A DNA stretch of 64,000 bases from Vagococcus lutrae (GTDB lineage Bacteria > Bacillota > Bacilli > Lactobacillales > Vagococcaceae), in assembly GCF_003987555.1 (NCBI RefSeq), contig NZ_NGJW01000001.1, positions 280,185 through 344,184 of the forward strand, written 5' to 3'. The notes below the pieces were generated by a model that had not been told where the DNA came from, ran no database searches, and saw nothing but the letters and a program-made list of their open reading frames with translations. The position numbers were made by a program, and so were the translations under genes. Shown here piece by piece: positions 18,242 through 27,498 of this stretch (within the stretch, counting starts at the first letter, position 1; the number at the start of each line of letters is the position of its first letter).

Positions 18242-20188
18242 ATGATTCTATTACAAGCAAATCAAGTGGCGCGCCATTTTGGTGCAGATGTCCTTTTTGA
18301 ACAACTTTATTTAGAAATACAAGATACGAGTCGCATTGCTTTAGTTGGACGAAATGGAGCAGGAAAGTCGACATTATTAAAAATAATCGCGGGTATCGAA
18401 ACACCCGATCAAGGAAATATTTCCAAAATAAAAGACTTGACTATCGGCTATTTAGCACAGGATACTGGCTTTCAATCTGAAAAAACTGTCTGGGAAGAAA
18501 TGTTAAGTGTTTTTGAATCCGTTATTCAAACAGAACAACAACTACGTACATTAGAACAAAAAATGGCCGATCCTACAATTTATGAAGATGAAGAAAACTA
18601 TCGGCATCTTTTAAAAACGTATGATACCATTCAAGTAAAATTTCATGATATGAACGGATTTGGCTATGAAGCGGAAATTAAATCTGTGTTAAATGGTTTT
18701 CAGTTCGATGCTTCTTTTTACGATCGTCCAGTCAACGCTCTCTCTGGCGGACAAAAAACACGACTAGCCTTAGCTAAGTTACTTTTAGAACGGCCACAAC
18801 TGTTAATCTTAGACGAGCCGACAAACCACTTGGATATTCAAACTCTGTCATGGTTAGAAGGCTATTTGCAAAACTATCGTGGCGCGTTACTTATGGTTTC
18901 ACATGACCGTTACTTTTTAGACCAACTTGTCAATGAAGTTTATGAACTTAGTCGTCATAAGATGACACATTACAAAGGAAACTATACACGCTATTTGATA
19001 TTAAAAGAAGAAAAAATGCGGTTAGAATGGCGTGCCTTTGAAAAACAACAAGACTCGATTAAAAAGATGGAAGAGTTTGTAGCAAAAAACATTGCGCGAG
19101 CAAGTACGACGAAGCGTGCACAGAGTCGAAGAAAACAGTTAGAAAAGCTAGAGCGTATTGAGCAGCCTCTAGGGGATGAGAAGTCTGCGAGTTTTCGTTT
19201 TCCAATTGAAAAAGCTTCAGGTAATATCGTCCTACAAGTCGAGGACGCGAGTATTGGGTTTGACGACCACGTATTAGCTGCTCCGATTAAATTAGACATT
19301 CGCAAGCAAGAAGCTGTCGCGTTGGTCGGTCCAAATGGGATTGGTAAATCGACGCTATTAAAAGCAATTATTGAAAAACAGCCCTTTCTAACCGGAGAAA
19401 AACGTACGGGTTCAAATGTTTCAATTGGTTATTATGATCAGGAACATCAACAACTGTCGTCAAATAAAACCGTACTTAAAGAGTTATGGGACGAACATCC
19501 TACTACGCCTGAAAAAGAAATTCGAACGATGTTAGGCAGTTTTCTATTTTCTGGAGAAGATGTTGAAAAAACGATTGGCCTTCTGAGTGGTGGAGAAAAA
19601 GCGCGCGTGGCTTTGGCAAAACTAGCTATGCAAAAAAACAATTTTTTAGTACTCGATGAGCCGACCAACCATTTAGATATCGATAGTAAAGAAGTTTTAG
19701 AAGAAGCGTTGATTCACTATGAAGGCACGATTTTATTTGTTTCTCATGACCGTTACTTTATCAATCGTATTGCCACAAAAGTAATCGAACTAGAAGCCGA
19801 TGGTACTAAGGAGTATCTAGGTGACTACGATTACTTTGTCGATAAAAAAGCTGAATTAGCCGAACTGGCCGCACTTCAAGCCGAAGAAACGTCGCCAGAA
19901 GTACCTAGCACGACGGCCTCTTCTAATAAGCAAGACTACCAAGCTTCAAAAGAATTACAACGGGAACAACGTCGCTTGGAACGCTTAATCGCTGAGAGTG
20001 AGCAAGCTATTGAACGTTTAGACCAAGAAATGCAACAACTCCAAGAAGAAATGGCGCTTCCTGATAATTTACAAGACCATACTAAGCTCTTATCTTTACA
20101 ACAAACACTTGAAGAAAAAGAAATGGCACAGCTTGACTTATGGGAAACATGGGAAACAGCTTCTCATGAATTAGAAACGCTAACTTAA
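18242..20188 (+). CDS. ABC-F family ATPase (YdiF/Uup-like)
   Basis: The 648-aa soluble protein carries two ATP-binding cassettes without membrane segments. Cassette 1 has GRNGAGKST (about residue 38), LSGGQKTR and LDEPTNHLD; cassette 2 has GPNGIGKST (about 362), LSGGEKAR and LDEPTNHLD. The interdomain linker (about 245-315) is the charged P-site tRNA interaction motif region, and the last 100 residues form a Gln/Glu-rich coiled coil as in YdiF and Uup. ABC-F proteins act on the ribosome as translation factors. Housekeeping translation is likelier here than antibiotic resistance, given the length and coiled coil, but this is not provable from sequence. Confidence 0.9.
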   Translation: MILLQANQVARHFGADVLFEQLYLEIQDTSRIALVGRNGAGKSTLLKIIAGIETPDQGNISKIKDLTIGYLAQDTGFQSEKTVWEEMLSVFESVIQTEQQLRTLEQKMADPTIYEDEENYRHLLKTYDTIQVKFHDMNGFGYEAEIKSVLNGFQFDASFYDRPVNALSGGQKTRLALAKLLLERPQLLILDEPTNHLDIQTLSWLEGYLQNYRGALLMVSHDRYFLDQLVNEVYELSRHKMTHYKGNYTRYLILKEEKMRLEWRAFEKQQDSIKKMEEFVAKNIARASTTKRAQSRRKQLEKLERIEQPLGDEKSASFRFPIEKASGNIVLQVEDASIGFDDHVLAAPIKLDIRKQEAVALVGPNGIGKSTLLKAIIEKQPFLTGEKRTGSNVSIGYYDQEHQQLSSNKTVLKELWDEHPTTPEKEIRTMLGSFLFSGEDVEKTIGLLSGGEKARVALAKLAMQKNNFLVLDEPTNHLDIDSKEVLEEALIHYEGTILFVSHDRYFINRIATKVIELEADGTKEYLGDYDYFVDKKAELAELAALQAEETSPEVPSTTASSNKQDYQASKELQREQRRLERLIAESEQAIERLDQEMQQLQEEMALPDNLQDHTKLLSLQQTLEEKEMAQLDLWETWETASHELETLT

Positions 20189-20223
20189 AAAAAGAGTGCG
20201 AGAAAATTCTCGCACTCTTTTTT
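20186..20223. terminator. bidirectional terminator between the ABC-F and LacI-type genes
   Basis: GAGTGCGAGA/TCTCGCACTC stem with A run on the left and T run on the right, placed between two convergent genes. Confidence 0.88.
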
Positions 20224-20228
20224 AGTTT

Positions 20229-21173
20229 TCATTCTCGATAAATAAACTGAGAAGGAATTTCAAGTTGTTCGGGTTGGTTGTCACTGGTTACAATCCGAAA
20301 AGCTTCTTGGCCAATTCGATACGCATGATGATCGACTGTAGAAAATTTTAACAAGCGACTGCTCAATTGGTTTTCTTGTCCTACAATAATTGGCGGTGTC
20401 TGTTTTTGTTCATCATAGTAACGCAAAACGCCACTGGCAATATCATCGCCATTAGCAAAAACTGCTTGGATTTCATTTTGCTTAGCTAGCACATCTTTTG
20501 CTACTTGATATCCGTCCGTTTCATCCATCATTCCTGTGATGATTTGATGTGGCTTCGGTGGGCAACCATAAACATGCTCATATGCCTCTACTATTAACGC
20601 ACTTGTTGCACTTCCATCGCTCTCCCTACTCATCAGTAAGACAATAGATTGACCAAAATGCTGTTTTAAATAATGAAAAACTTCCAAGTAAGCTGGCAAT
20701 CGGTCGCAATAAACAGCTGATAATAAGGACGTATCGGGGTTTTCACAACACACAACCGGTGCATACTGCGTATACCGGGTCAACTTCTCCAACGAGCTAG
20801 CACGCGAAATAAAAATAAGTCCGTCAAATGCTTTGCGTTGAAGCTGATTCAAATATGTGTCTTCCAACTGTTCGTCGTAAGATGACGGTAAAATGACAAT
20901 GCGATACGGTGTTGAAAAAGCTGCGTTCACGACACCGTTTAATATTTCCGTAAAAAACGGATGAATCGTATTGGGGATGACCACGCCAATCTGACGAGTT
21001 TTCCCATGACTCAAATGCCTAGCTAACTCATTCGGTTGATAATCCAACTCGTCAATCACTTGTAAAATAGTTTGTCGGGCTGTTTCAGAAACATGATGTC
21101 GCTGATTAAGGACGCGCGAAACAGTCGAAACGGAATAGCCACTTTTCTTGGCTATATCGTGAATCGTTGTCAT
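20229..21173 (-). CDS. LacI family transcriptional regulator
   Basis: The 314-aa product has a standard LacI N-terminus (TTIHDIAKKSGYSVSTVSRVLNQ) and a periplasmic-binding-protein-like effector domain (about residues 60-310). The start at 21173 is chosen because AAAGGA lies 8 nt upstream; the longer frame from 21197 would contain that ribosome site. It is not CcpA by sequence. No sugar operon adjoins it. The only linked gene is the small upstream gene of unknown function, 27 nt away, so the target and effector are unknown. Confidence 0.88.
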   Translation of the reverse strand: MTTIHDIAKKSGYSVSTVSRVLNQRHHVSETARQTILQVIDELDYQPNELARHLSHGKTRQIGVVIPNTIHPFFTEILNGVVNAAFSTPYRIVILPSSYDEQLEDTYLNQLQRKAFDGLIFISRASSLEKLTRYTQYAPVVCCENPDTSLLSAVYCDRLPAYLEVFHYLKQHFGQSIVLLMSRESDGSATSALIVEAYEHVYGCPPKPHQIITGMMDETDGYQVAKDVLAKQNEIQAVFANGDDIASGVLRYYDEQKQTPPIIVGQENQLSSRLLKFSTVDHHAYRIGQEAFRIVTSDNQPEQLEIPSQFIYRE

Positions 21174-21200
21174 ATTACCCGTCCTTTCTTTTACCATCGT

Positions 21201-21533
21201 CTAACTCATCATTAAAATTTCCATATTCTCTATTTCTAATGCTTGGATAAAATAAAGCAAGTCTAAATACAGCTTATGCGAATGAACATAAATTATAAGA
21301 TAGTCACTAGTTTGAAGGGACGGTAGCTCTCTTGAAAAAGAAGTCTTATCCGTTAATACACACGCTTTTGACGATGTATCTGAAGCATCAATCGTTAATA
21401 TTGGAAAGTAACGTGTCAGTATAAAAACAAGCTTTTCTTTCAGCGAAGTGTCGCATTTTTGCCAATTAAAGCATAATTCCTGTCCCTCTGTAATTGACCG
21501 TTGAATAGGATACGGATTTTGAGTTATCGCCAT
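21201..21533 (-). CDS. hypothetical protein cotranscribed with the LacI-type regulator
   Basis: I do not recognise this 110-aa protein. It is predicted soluble, has no signal peptide or membrane helix, has two cysteines, and its C-terminal third is Leu/Ile/Tyr rich (LIIYVHSHKLYLDLLYFIQALE). It is likely a real gene: AGGAGG lies 7 nt before the ATG, a promoter-like sequence precedes it, and it is followed after 27 nt by the LacI-type gene in the same direction. Confidence 0.6.
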   Translation of the reverse strand: MAITQNPYPIQRSITEGQELCFNWQKCDTSLKEKLVFILTRYFPILTIDASDTSSKACVLTDKTSFSRELPSLQTSDYLIIYVHSHKLYLDLLYFIQALEIENMEILMMS

Positions 21534-21569
21534 TTTTATACCTCCTAGATTATGATTACTTCTAGTATA

Positions 21570-21600
21570 ATGGCTAAAACCCGTTTCAGGTCAACTACTA
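21570..21600 (-). promoter_or_regulatory. candidate promoter and auto-operator of the small-gene/LacI operon
   Basis: On the minus strand TTGACC and TATACT are 19 nt apart, slightly long. The spacer holds AAACGGGTTT, an AAAC/GTTT dyad of the kind LacI-family proteins bind. Autoregulation is inference. Confidence 0.35.
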
Positions 21601-21607
21601 ATTTGTT

Positions 21608-22555
21608 TTAACGTGGGATGGCTTCGCTAAGTTTTTGATAGATAACATTTACTTCTTCTAAATCTCGCGCCGTCGCTCCACTAGCTAGTGGATGCCCGCC
21701 CCCTTTATGTTCTTTCGCTATCGTATTAATCACAGGTCCCTTCGAACGAATACGGACACGATAATATCCTTCAGGCTGTTCGACAAATAGCGCCCATGTT
21801 TGAACACGGTCAATTTGACCCGGTAAGGGAATGAGTGAAGATGTTTCACTATCATCGACGTTATATTTTTCTAAGATATGATGCGGCAGAATAATTCGGG
21901 CTGCACCATACTCATCAATTTCTAAATGCTCTAACGCATAACCAGATAGCCACGCCACATTTTCTGTTATTTCATCTAATTGTCGATTTAACAAAGTTGC
22001 ATCAAAGTTAAAACGTCGTAAAGCTGCTGCTACCTCCATTGTTCTAGGCGTAGTACTTGGATACATAAAACGACCCGTATCCCCTACAATCCCACCATAT
22101 AACAACCGGGCTGCTTCATCTGTCATCACTAATTGTTCTGGGAAAGTCGCATAAAACTCGTAAATCATCTCGCTACAACTACTTGCGTTCGTATCCACCC
22201 AAACAATCTCTCCATAAGGTTCATCGTTAGGATGGTGATCAATTTTTATCACTTTTTCACCTAATGCATAGCGCTTATCACTAATTCGTGGTGCATTTGC
22301 GGTATCAGTAACAATCACTAACGCTTGCTCATAATCATCATCTGCGACCTCATCCATCGTTGTCAGATAATCTAAGTCGTTGACCGTTCCGCCTACTTTA
22401 TAAATTGATTTTTCTGGAAAACTAGCTTGTAGTATTTCCGCTAATCCTGCTTGAGAACCAAGCGCATCCGGGTCAGGACGTTCATGACGATGAATAATAA
22501 TCGTTGAATAATGCTGAATCTCTTGTAATATTTCTGTTAATACTGCTTTTCTCAT
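21608..22555 (-). CDS. nrnA: DHH/DHHA1 phosphoesterase, NrnA-like oligoribonuclease / pAp phosphatase
   Basis: The 315-aa product shows the DHH-family motifs: HRHERPDPDALGSQ (about residues 21-34), a VTDTANAPR segment, the DHH-type KIDHHPND near 107 and the C-terminal DHHA1 glycine motif GGGHPLASGA. NrnA enzymes degrade very short RNA oligonucleotides and dephosphorylate 3'-phosphoadenosine 5'-phosphate. Its position directly after a YtoI-like gene is the same as in Bacillus (nrnA-ytoI). AAAGGGGAG lies 7 nt before the ATG and overlaps the end of the upstream gene's intergenic gap. Confidence 0.92.
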   Translation of the reverse strand: MRKAVLTEILQEIQHYSTIIIHRHERPDPDALGSQAGLAEILQASFPEKSIYKVGGTVNDLDYLTTMDEVADDDYEQALVIVTDTANAPRISDKRYALGEKVIKIDHHPNDEPYGEIVWVDTNASSCSEMIYEFYATFPEQLVMTDEAARLLYGGIVGDTGRFMYPSTTPRTMEVAAALRRFNFDATLLNRQLDEITENVAWLSGYALEHLEIDEYGAARIILPHHILEKYNVDDSETSSLIPLPGQIDRVQTWALFVEQPEGYYRVRIRSKGPVINTIAKEHKGGGHPLASGATARDLEEVNVIYQKLSEAIPR

Positions 22556-22570
22556 CTGCAGACTCCCCTT

Positions 22571-23893
22571 TTACGAAATTTCCATTAATTGACACACGAC
22601 AATAGCTTTACCAACCACTGAATTATCTAAATATACTTCGACATCTACTTTAGCAGACCGTCGTCCGATTTCTAAAATACGTGGTCGGATTTCAATCTCG
22701 CTTTCCAAAGGAATCATTCTAAAATAGTAAATTAAGATGTGTTCAATCACGATATTTCGTTTTTCTTGCTGTGACATGACACGTTCAACAGCGCTAGCAA
22801 TGACTTCATTTAAAACACCGTACGACAAGACCCCCACGTTGCTTACCATTTGTGGCGACACATTAAACATAAAGCGCAAGTCGTGACTTCCCTCCATGCT
22901 TGGCAACGGTTCAATATCTTCTGAAATAATATCCGAAATGGTATTGGCTACTTGTGGTTGTCGTTGTGACATTTGCATTGCCTTCATGACGTCACGTCGA
23001 GAGATAATCCCTATTAAAGATAAATCATCTTCGACGACGGGCATCATTTCTAAGCCGTCCCAAATCATTAAATGGCCAATACTTGCTACACTCATGTGTC
23101 GCTTAGCGTGGTTAGGCGACTTTGTCATTACCTTTTCTAATGACTGTGTTAGCGGTTTTCCGATAACATCTTTCGCTGTTACGACCCCTAACACCCGCAT
23201 ATTATGATTAACAATAGGGAACCGTGAATGGCCTGTTTCAGATGCTTTAGTTTCATACTGTGCAACGGTATCCGTTTGATATAAGTAGTCGGTATTTTCT
23301 AAGTTCGTATAGATATCGCCTACAAGCATAATATCTTTTTTGATTAATTGGTCACTAATCGCACGATTAATCAGACTGGCAACCGTAAAAGTATCATAGG
23401 TGGTACTTAAGATAGGCAGATTTTCACGATCAGCTAACGCGATTATCTCTTCGCTCGTAGTAAAGCCTCCAGTAATTAAAACGGCTGCACCACTTTCAAG
23501 TGCTAAACGTTGAACACTTTCTCGATTCCCTACAATCATTAAGGAATGAGATGAGATGTAGCGTTCCATTGCATCTTCTGTCATCGCCCCAATGACAAAC
23601 TTACTCAACGTGCGATCTAATCCACTCTCACCACCCAAGACGTCACCTTCGATAATTTTGACGACTTCATGGAAAGTCAACCGTTCTATTGTTGATTTCG
23701 TCTTGCGTTCAATACGAATCGTCCCCACACGTTCTATCGTTGAAACAAGACCATTCGTTTCCGCCGCCTTAATCGCACGATAAGCTGTTCCATCACTAAC
23801 ATTTAATGCTTTCGCAATACCACGTACAGAGATTCGCTCTCCTACTGGCAGTTCTTCAATATGTGCGAGTATTTGCTCATGTTTTGTTGCCAT
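22571..23893 (-). CDS. YtoI-like regulatory protein (HTH, DRTGG, CBS pair, hotdog)
   Basis: The 440-aa protein combines an N-terminal winged-helix segment (about residues 1-65; GERISVRGIAKALNVSDGTAYRAIK), a DRTGG domain (about 75-185), two CBS domains (about 190-310) and a C-terminal hotdog/MaoC-like fold (about 330-440). CBS domains usually bind adenine nucleotides, so it may be a nucleotide-responsive regulator, but its target is unknown. The start at 23893 follows GAGGAG by 5 nt; the longer TTG-initiated frame includes the ribosome site. It is upstream of and close to nrnA. Confidence 0.85.
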   Translation of the reverse strand: MATKHEQILAHIEELPVGERISVRGIAKALNVSDGTAYRAIKAAETNGLVSTIERVGTIRIERKTKSTIERLTFHEVVKIIEGDVLGGESGLDRTLSKFVIGAMTEDAMERYISSHSLMIVGNRESVQRLALESGAAVLITGGFTTSEEIIALADRENLPILSTTYDTFTVASLINRAISDQLIKKDIMLVGDIYTNLENTDYLYQTDTVAQYETKASETGHSRFPIVNHNMRVLGVVTAKDVIGKPLTQSLEKVMTKSPNHAKRHMSVASIGHLMIWDGLEMMPVVEDDLSLIGIISRRDVMKAMQMSQRQPQVANTISDIISEDIEPLPSMEGSHDLRFMFNVSPQMVSNVGVLSYGVLNEVIASAVERVMSQQEKRNIVIEHILIYYFRMIPLESEIEIRPRILEIGRRSAKVDVEVYLDNSVVGKAIVVCQLMEIS

Positions 23894-24010
23894 TTTTTCT
23901 CCTCTTCCTCCCAAAAACTAATACAGTTTTCATGGGACTGTTTCATTCCTTTATTATATACAACTTCTGAAGTAATGGGCAACTATTAAAATTAGCATCA
24001 CACTTTTGTA

Positions 24011-25432
24011 TTAAGCCTTGGCACGACGTTGTGCTTTAAACCTAACTAACGTCATCAGAAAGGCTAGTAGACAAATCACAAATGACACCCAATAAACGAC
24101 ATGCATACCGTATAAAAAGATATCTGGTCGGTCAGCTAAGTAAGAAATGACTTTTGACCCCATACGATAAGACATCGCTTGATATAACACCGTTGTAGAA
24201 AGTGAAATTCCTATAACCATTCCCATATTACGTGCTAATGAATTTAAACTTCCCGCAATCCCTAAGTCTTCTTTTTCTACGCTACTCATCACAATCGTGT
24301 TGTTAGGCGATTGAAACATGGCGTTGCCTAAGCCCATCATACCTGGAATAACAGCAAATAAAGCAAGAGGCGTCTGCCCATCTACTTGTGTATATAAAAA
24401 TTGAGAGAGTGTCAGAAGCGCTAAACCGACTAGACAGAGGATGAGCGGCCCTATTTTGTCTGATAGCCACCCACTTAAAGGAGCTGCTACCACCATGACC
24501 ATTGGAAAGACCATCATAATTAAACCCGCCTCTTTAGGTGATAAGGCTCTCAAACTTTGCAAATAAAACGGCAGTACCACGTTGGTAAAGAAGTTACTTA
24601 CAAAAATCAACGACCCTGTTAACAAACTCATGGTAAACATTTTGTTTTCAAATAATTTAAAAGATACAAGCGGGTAGGTCACTTTCTTTTCTACTCGTAA
24701 AAACAAATAAAAACTGATAAACGCTAAAACAAAGAGCAATAAAACTCCTGGACGGTTAAACCCAAACTCTTGTCCTAAAAATACACCACCAAAAAACGTC
24801 ATAATAAAAGTGCCAAATGTTGCAAAACCAGCATAATCAATTTCACGATGCGATTGATAGGTGTCTTTTGGTAAGTAACGTTGTCCGACTAAAATCGTGA
24901 TAATCCCTACTGGAACATTAATTAAAAAAATAACCGGCCAGTCAAAATGAGCGAGAATAAAACCACCAACACCGGGTCCAGTAATCGACCCTAATGAAAC
25001 AAAGGCTCCCATCATCCCTAACGCTCGTCCTCTTTCAGACATAGGAAATACTTCTGTAATAATCCCTGTTCCTGTCGCCATAGTCATACTAGCTCCAATA
25101 GCTTGAATCATACGAGCGATTAATAAAATCCAAAGCGAGCCAGGGATACCACATAAAGCAGAACCAATGACAAAAATAACTGTTCCCCACTTAAAAACTT
25201 TTACTTTCCCTTTGCTATCTCCTAACTTTCCAAAGAGTAATAAAAAGGCACAGACTGTCATAAGATAAATTGACACGACCCATTCGACTTGATTCATAGA
25301 CACGCCTAATTCAGCTGAAATTGTCGGCATGGCAATGTTCACAATACTCCCATCCAGCGTAGACATAAAGGTGAAAAGTCCTACAGCCGCTAACACGTAC
25401 CAGCGACGATGATTCATATTTGTTTGTTCCAT
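24011..25432 (-). CDS. MFS transporter, DHA2 (EmrB/QacA-like) drug efflux type
   Basis: The 473-aa hydrophobic protein has about 14 predicted membrane segments, the D1-type motif LDGSIVNIAMPTI in helix 1, GKLGDSKGK after helix 2 and the antiporter motif GPGVGGFI in helix 5. These mark the DHA2 drug:H+ antiporter family. The substrate cannot be read from sequence. The ATG at 25432 lies 8 nt after AGGAGG; an upstream in-frame GTG is an artefact. No regulator is adjacent. Confidence 0.88.
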   Translation of the reverse strand: MEQTNMNHRRWYVLAAVGLFTFMSTLDGSIVNIAMPTISAELGVSMNQVEWVVSIYLMTVCAFLLLFGKLGDSKGKVKVFKWGTVIFVIGSALCGIPGSLWILLIARMIQAIGASMTMATGTGIITEVFPMSERGRALGMMGAFVSLGSITGPGVGGFILAHFDWPVIFLINVPVGIITILVGQRYLPKDTYQSHREIDYAGFATFGTFIMTFFGGVFLGQEFGFNRPGVLLLFVLAFISFYLFLRVEKKVTYPLVSFKLFENKMFTMSLLTGSLIFVSNFFTNVVLPFYLQSLRALSPKEAGLIMMVFPMVMVVAAPLSGWLSDKIGPLILCLVGLALLTLSQFLYTQVDGQTPLALFAVIPGMMGLGNAMFQSPNNTIVMSSVEKEDLGIAGSLNSLARNMGMVIGISLSTTVLYQAMSYRMGSKVISYLADRPDIFLYGMHVVYWVSFVICLLAFLMTLVRFKAQRRAKA

Positions 25433-25453
25433 CACGTTTTCCTCCTAAAACAT

Positions 25454-25488
25454 ACAAAAACCTCTTCTGCCTAAGCAGTCGAGGTTTT
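25454..25488 (-). terminator. terminator of the RNase J gene
   Basis: AAAACCTC/GAGGTTTT outer stem with an inner CTGC/GCAG pairing and a T run on the minus strand. Confidence 0.75.
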
Positions 25489-25518
25489 ATCATGTTCATT
25501 ATTTAATAGAAACCTTTA

Positions 25519-27192
25519 TTATTTACGTCGTTGACTTGTTTCCATAATGACCGGTAAAATGACCGGACGACGTTTTGTTTGCTCAAATAGATAGCGACTT
25601 AATTGGTCGCGAATATCTTGTTTTAATTTACTCCATTCAAAGTCATTATCTACTAGATTTTTTTCAATAACTTCTTCTACAATACGAGCACTTTCATTTA
25701 ATAAGTCACGGCTCTCACGTACATAGACAAATCCACGTGACGTAACTTGTGGTTTTGAGACAATTTTACGCGTACGACGGTTGATAGTCGCAACTGCGAT
25801 AAAAACTCCGTCCTCAGATAAGATACGACGGTCGCGTAAGACGATGTTGCCAATATCACCGACTCCAATCCCGTCAACCATGATATTTTGTGCCTCAACA
25901 CTTTTTGCCATATGCATGCGTTGACCGTCATACTCGAGGACATCACCACGGCCTGTAATAAAGATATTTTTATACGGAATTCCCACATCATTAGCTAAAT
26001 CAGCATGAGCCGCTAACGTGCGGTACTCTCCTTGTACCGGAATAAAATAAGTTGGTTTTAATAAATTTAACATTAATTGTAAATCGTTAGGACCACCATG
26101 ACCAGAAACAGCGACATTATCGGAGATTGTTTTAATCGTTCCACCAGCACGATACACCATATCTTCTGTTTTAGCCAACTCTGTTTCTAACGCTGTTGAC
26201 GGCGTCGTTGTAATGTAGACTAAGTCATCTTCGCCTATATTAATCAAGCGATTACGTCCTGTTGCCATTTTTTGTACCGATTTAATTGGTTCACCCATCC
26301 TACCTGTTTCTAACACGAGAAGTTGGTTAGGTGCTAATTTTTTAAATTGATGCGGTTTAATAAATAAGTCCTTATCAGGCAAATCAATTTTACCTAAACG
26401 GATAGCAATGTTAATGATTTCATTGACATCACGACCATTTAACAATACTTTTCTTTCCGTACGATGAGCTGCGTCTAGTATTTGCTGAATTCGTTGCAAA
26501 TTACTAGCCACACCTGCGACTATAATACGTCCTTCCCAGTAACGAAGAGTGTCATACACATCTTCTGCGACTTCTTTTTCAGAAACGAGTAAACGTGGAT
26601 TTTCTGCATTAGAAGAATCACTTAGTAATGCTAACACATCGCCACGACCAATTTCTGCTAAACGAGCAAAATCTGTTCGATACATTGGAATCGAACTGTG
26701 GTCAAACTTAAAATCACCCGTATAGACGATTTTCCCTTCTGGCGTACTCACAACAATCCCGACAGAATCTGGTATAGTATGCGTCGTTCTAAAGAAACTA
26801 ATCACATTTTTACCAAAGTCAATTTCACTAAACTCATCAATAATGTGAAAATCTTTAAATTTCTTAGATTCTGCATATTCAGATGTCGCCAACTTCGCTA
26901 ACTCAATAGTCAACTCTGTCCCAAAAACAGGAACCGGTATTTCTTCTAATAAATAAGGCAAAGCGCCGATTGCGTCGGCATGCCCATGCGTCAGAAAGAC
27001 TCCGACAACTTTCTCTTTATTTTCTATTAAATAAGAAAAATCAGGAATTACCGCGTCAATCCCTAGCAAATCATTTTCAGGGTACTGTAATCCACAATCT
27101 AACACATAAATCTCATCGTCGACTTCGACGACGTACATATTTTTTCCATTTTCGCGAACACCGCCAAATGGAATAATTTTGATTGAACTCAA
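25519..27192 (-). CDS. rnjB: ribonuclease J, probably the RNase J2 paralogue
   Basis: The 557-aa protein has the RNase J order: metallo-beta-lactamase core, beta-CASP insert, and a C-terminal domain with DGIGVGDIGNIVLRDRR. RNase J enzymes process and degrade mRNA. The first metal motif reads HGHADA (69-74), whereas catalytic RNase J1 has HGHEDH, so one metal-ligand histidine is replaced by Ala. A degenerate motif is the hallmark of RNase J2 paralogues, which work in a complex with J1, so the J2 name is preferred. The start is TTG at 27192 with GAGGTGA upstream. Confidence 0.85.
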   Translation of the reverse strand: MSSIKIIPFGGVRENGKNMYVVEVDDEIYVLDCGLQYPENDLLGIDAVIPDFSYLIENKEKVVGVFLTHGHADAIGALPYLLEEIPVPVFGTELTIELAKLATSEYAESKKFKDFHIIDEFSEIDFGKNVISFFRTTHTIPDSVGIVVSTPEGKIVYTGDFKFDHSSIPMYRTDFARLAEIGRGDVLALLSDSSNAENPRLLVSEKEVAEDVYDTLRYWEGRIIVAGVASNLQRIQQILDAAHRTERKVLLNGRDVNEIINIAIRLGKIDLPDKDLFIKPHQFKKLAPNQLLVLETGRMGEPIKSVQKMATGRNRLINIGEDDLVYITTTPSTALETELAKTEDMVYRAGGTIKTISDNVAVSGHGGPNDLQLMLNLLKPTYFIPVQGEYRTLAAHADLANDVGIPYKNIFITGRGDVLEYDGQRMHMAKSVEAQNIMVDGIGVGDIGNIVLRDRRILSEDGVFIAVATINRRTRKIVSKPQVTSRGFVYVRESRDLLNESARIVEEVIEKNLVDNDFEWSKLKQDIRDQLSRYLFEQTKRRPVILPVIMETSQRRK

Positions 27193-27225
27193 CTATTGTC
27201 ACCTCTTTTTTTATTTTCGGTTTCT

Positions 27226-27250
27226 AGTAAAGGGGGGAACCGCCTTTACT
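27226..27250 (-). promoter_or_regulatory. hairpin in the rnjB leader
   Basis: Perfect 8-bp arms AGTAAAGG/CCTTTACT with a 9-nt loop about 35 nt upstream of the rnjB start. No T run follows. It could be an RNA feature through which RNase J controls its own mRNA, but that is inference. Confidence 0.4.
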
Positions 27251-27468
27251 ACGTCTTTAATTGACTTATTGGTCTAAATATAAAGCAGAATTGCTTGTTA
27301 TCTTATCAAACACTTACCGATACTACTGTGTTTTTCACAGTCTCCACCTTATTTTAACATAGCTAGACAAAAAATTCTTGCTTGAATCACTGTGGAAGAG
27401 ATTATTTTCATATTAAAAAGAGACTCAAGATTATTTTTTATTCTCTTTTCTACATTTTTTATCACAAC

Positions 27469-27496
27469 AAAAAACTACCGTTCTCACGGTAGTTTT
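27469..27496 (-). terminator. terminator of the ABC exporter gene
   Basis: AAAACTACCGT/ACGGTAGTTTT stem with a 4-nt loop directly after the stop codon, followed by a T run on the minus strand. Confidence 0.88.
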
Positions 27497-27498
27497 AG

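Larger units (their letters stand above)
27193..27498. other. intergenic region upstream of rnjB
   Basis: About 300 nt without a gene. It contains the presumed 5' leader of rnjB with a hairpin (27226-27250), AT-rich sequence with no promoter I trust, and the terminator of the upstream ABC exporter gene at its right end. No tRNA, small ORF with a ribosome site, or known riboswitch is visible. Confidence 0.6.
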
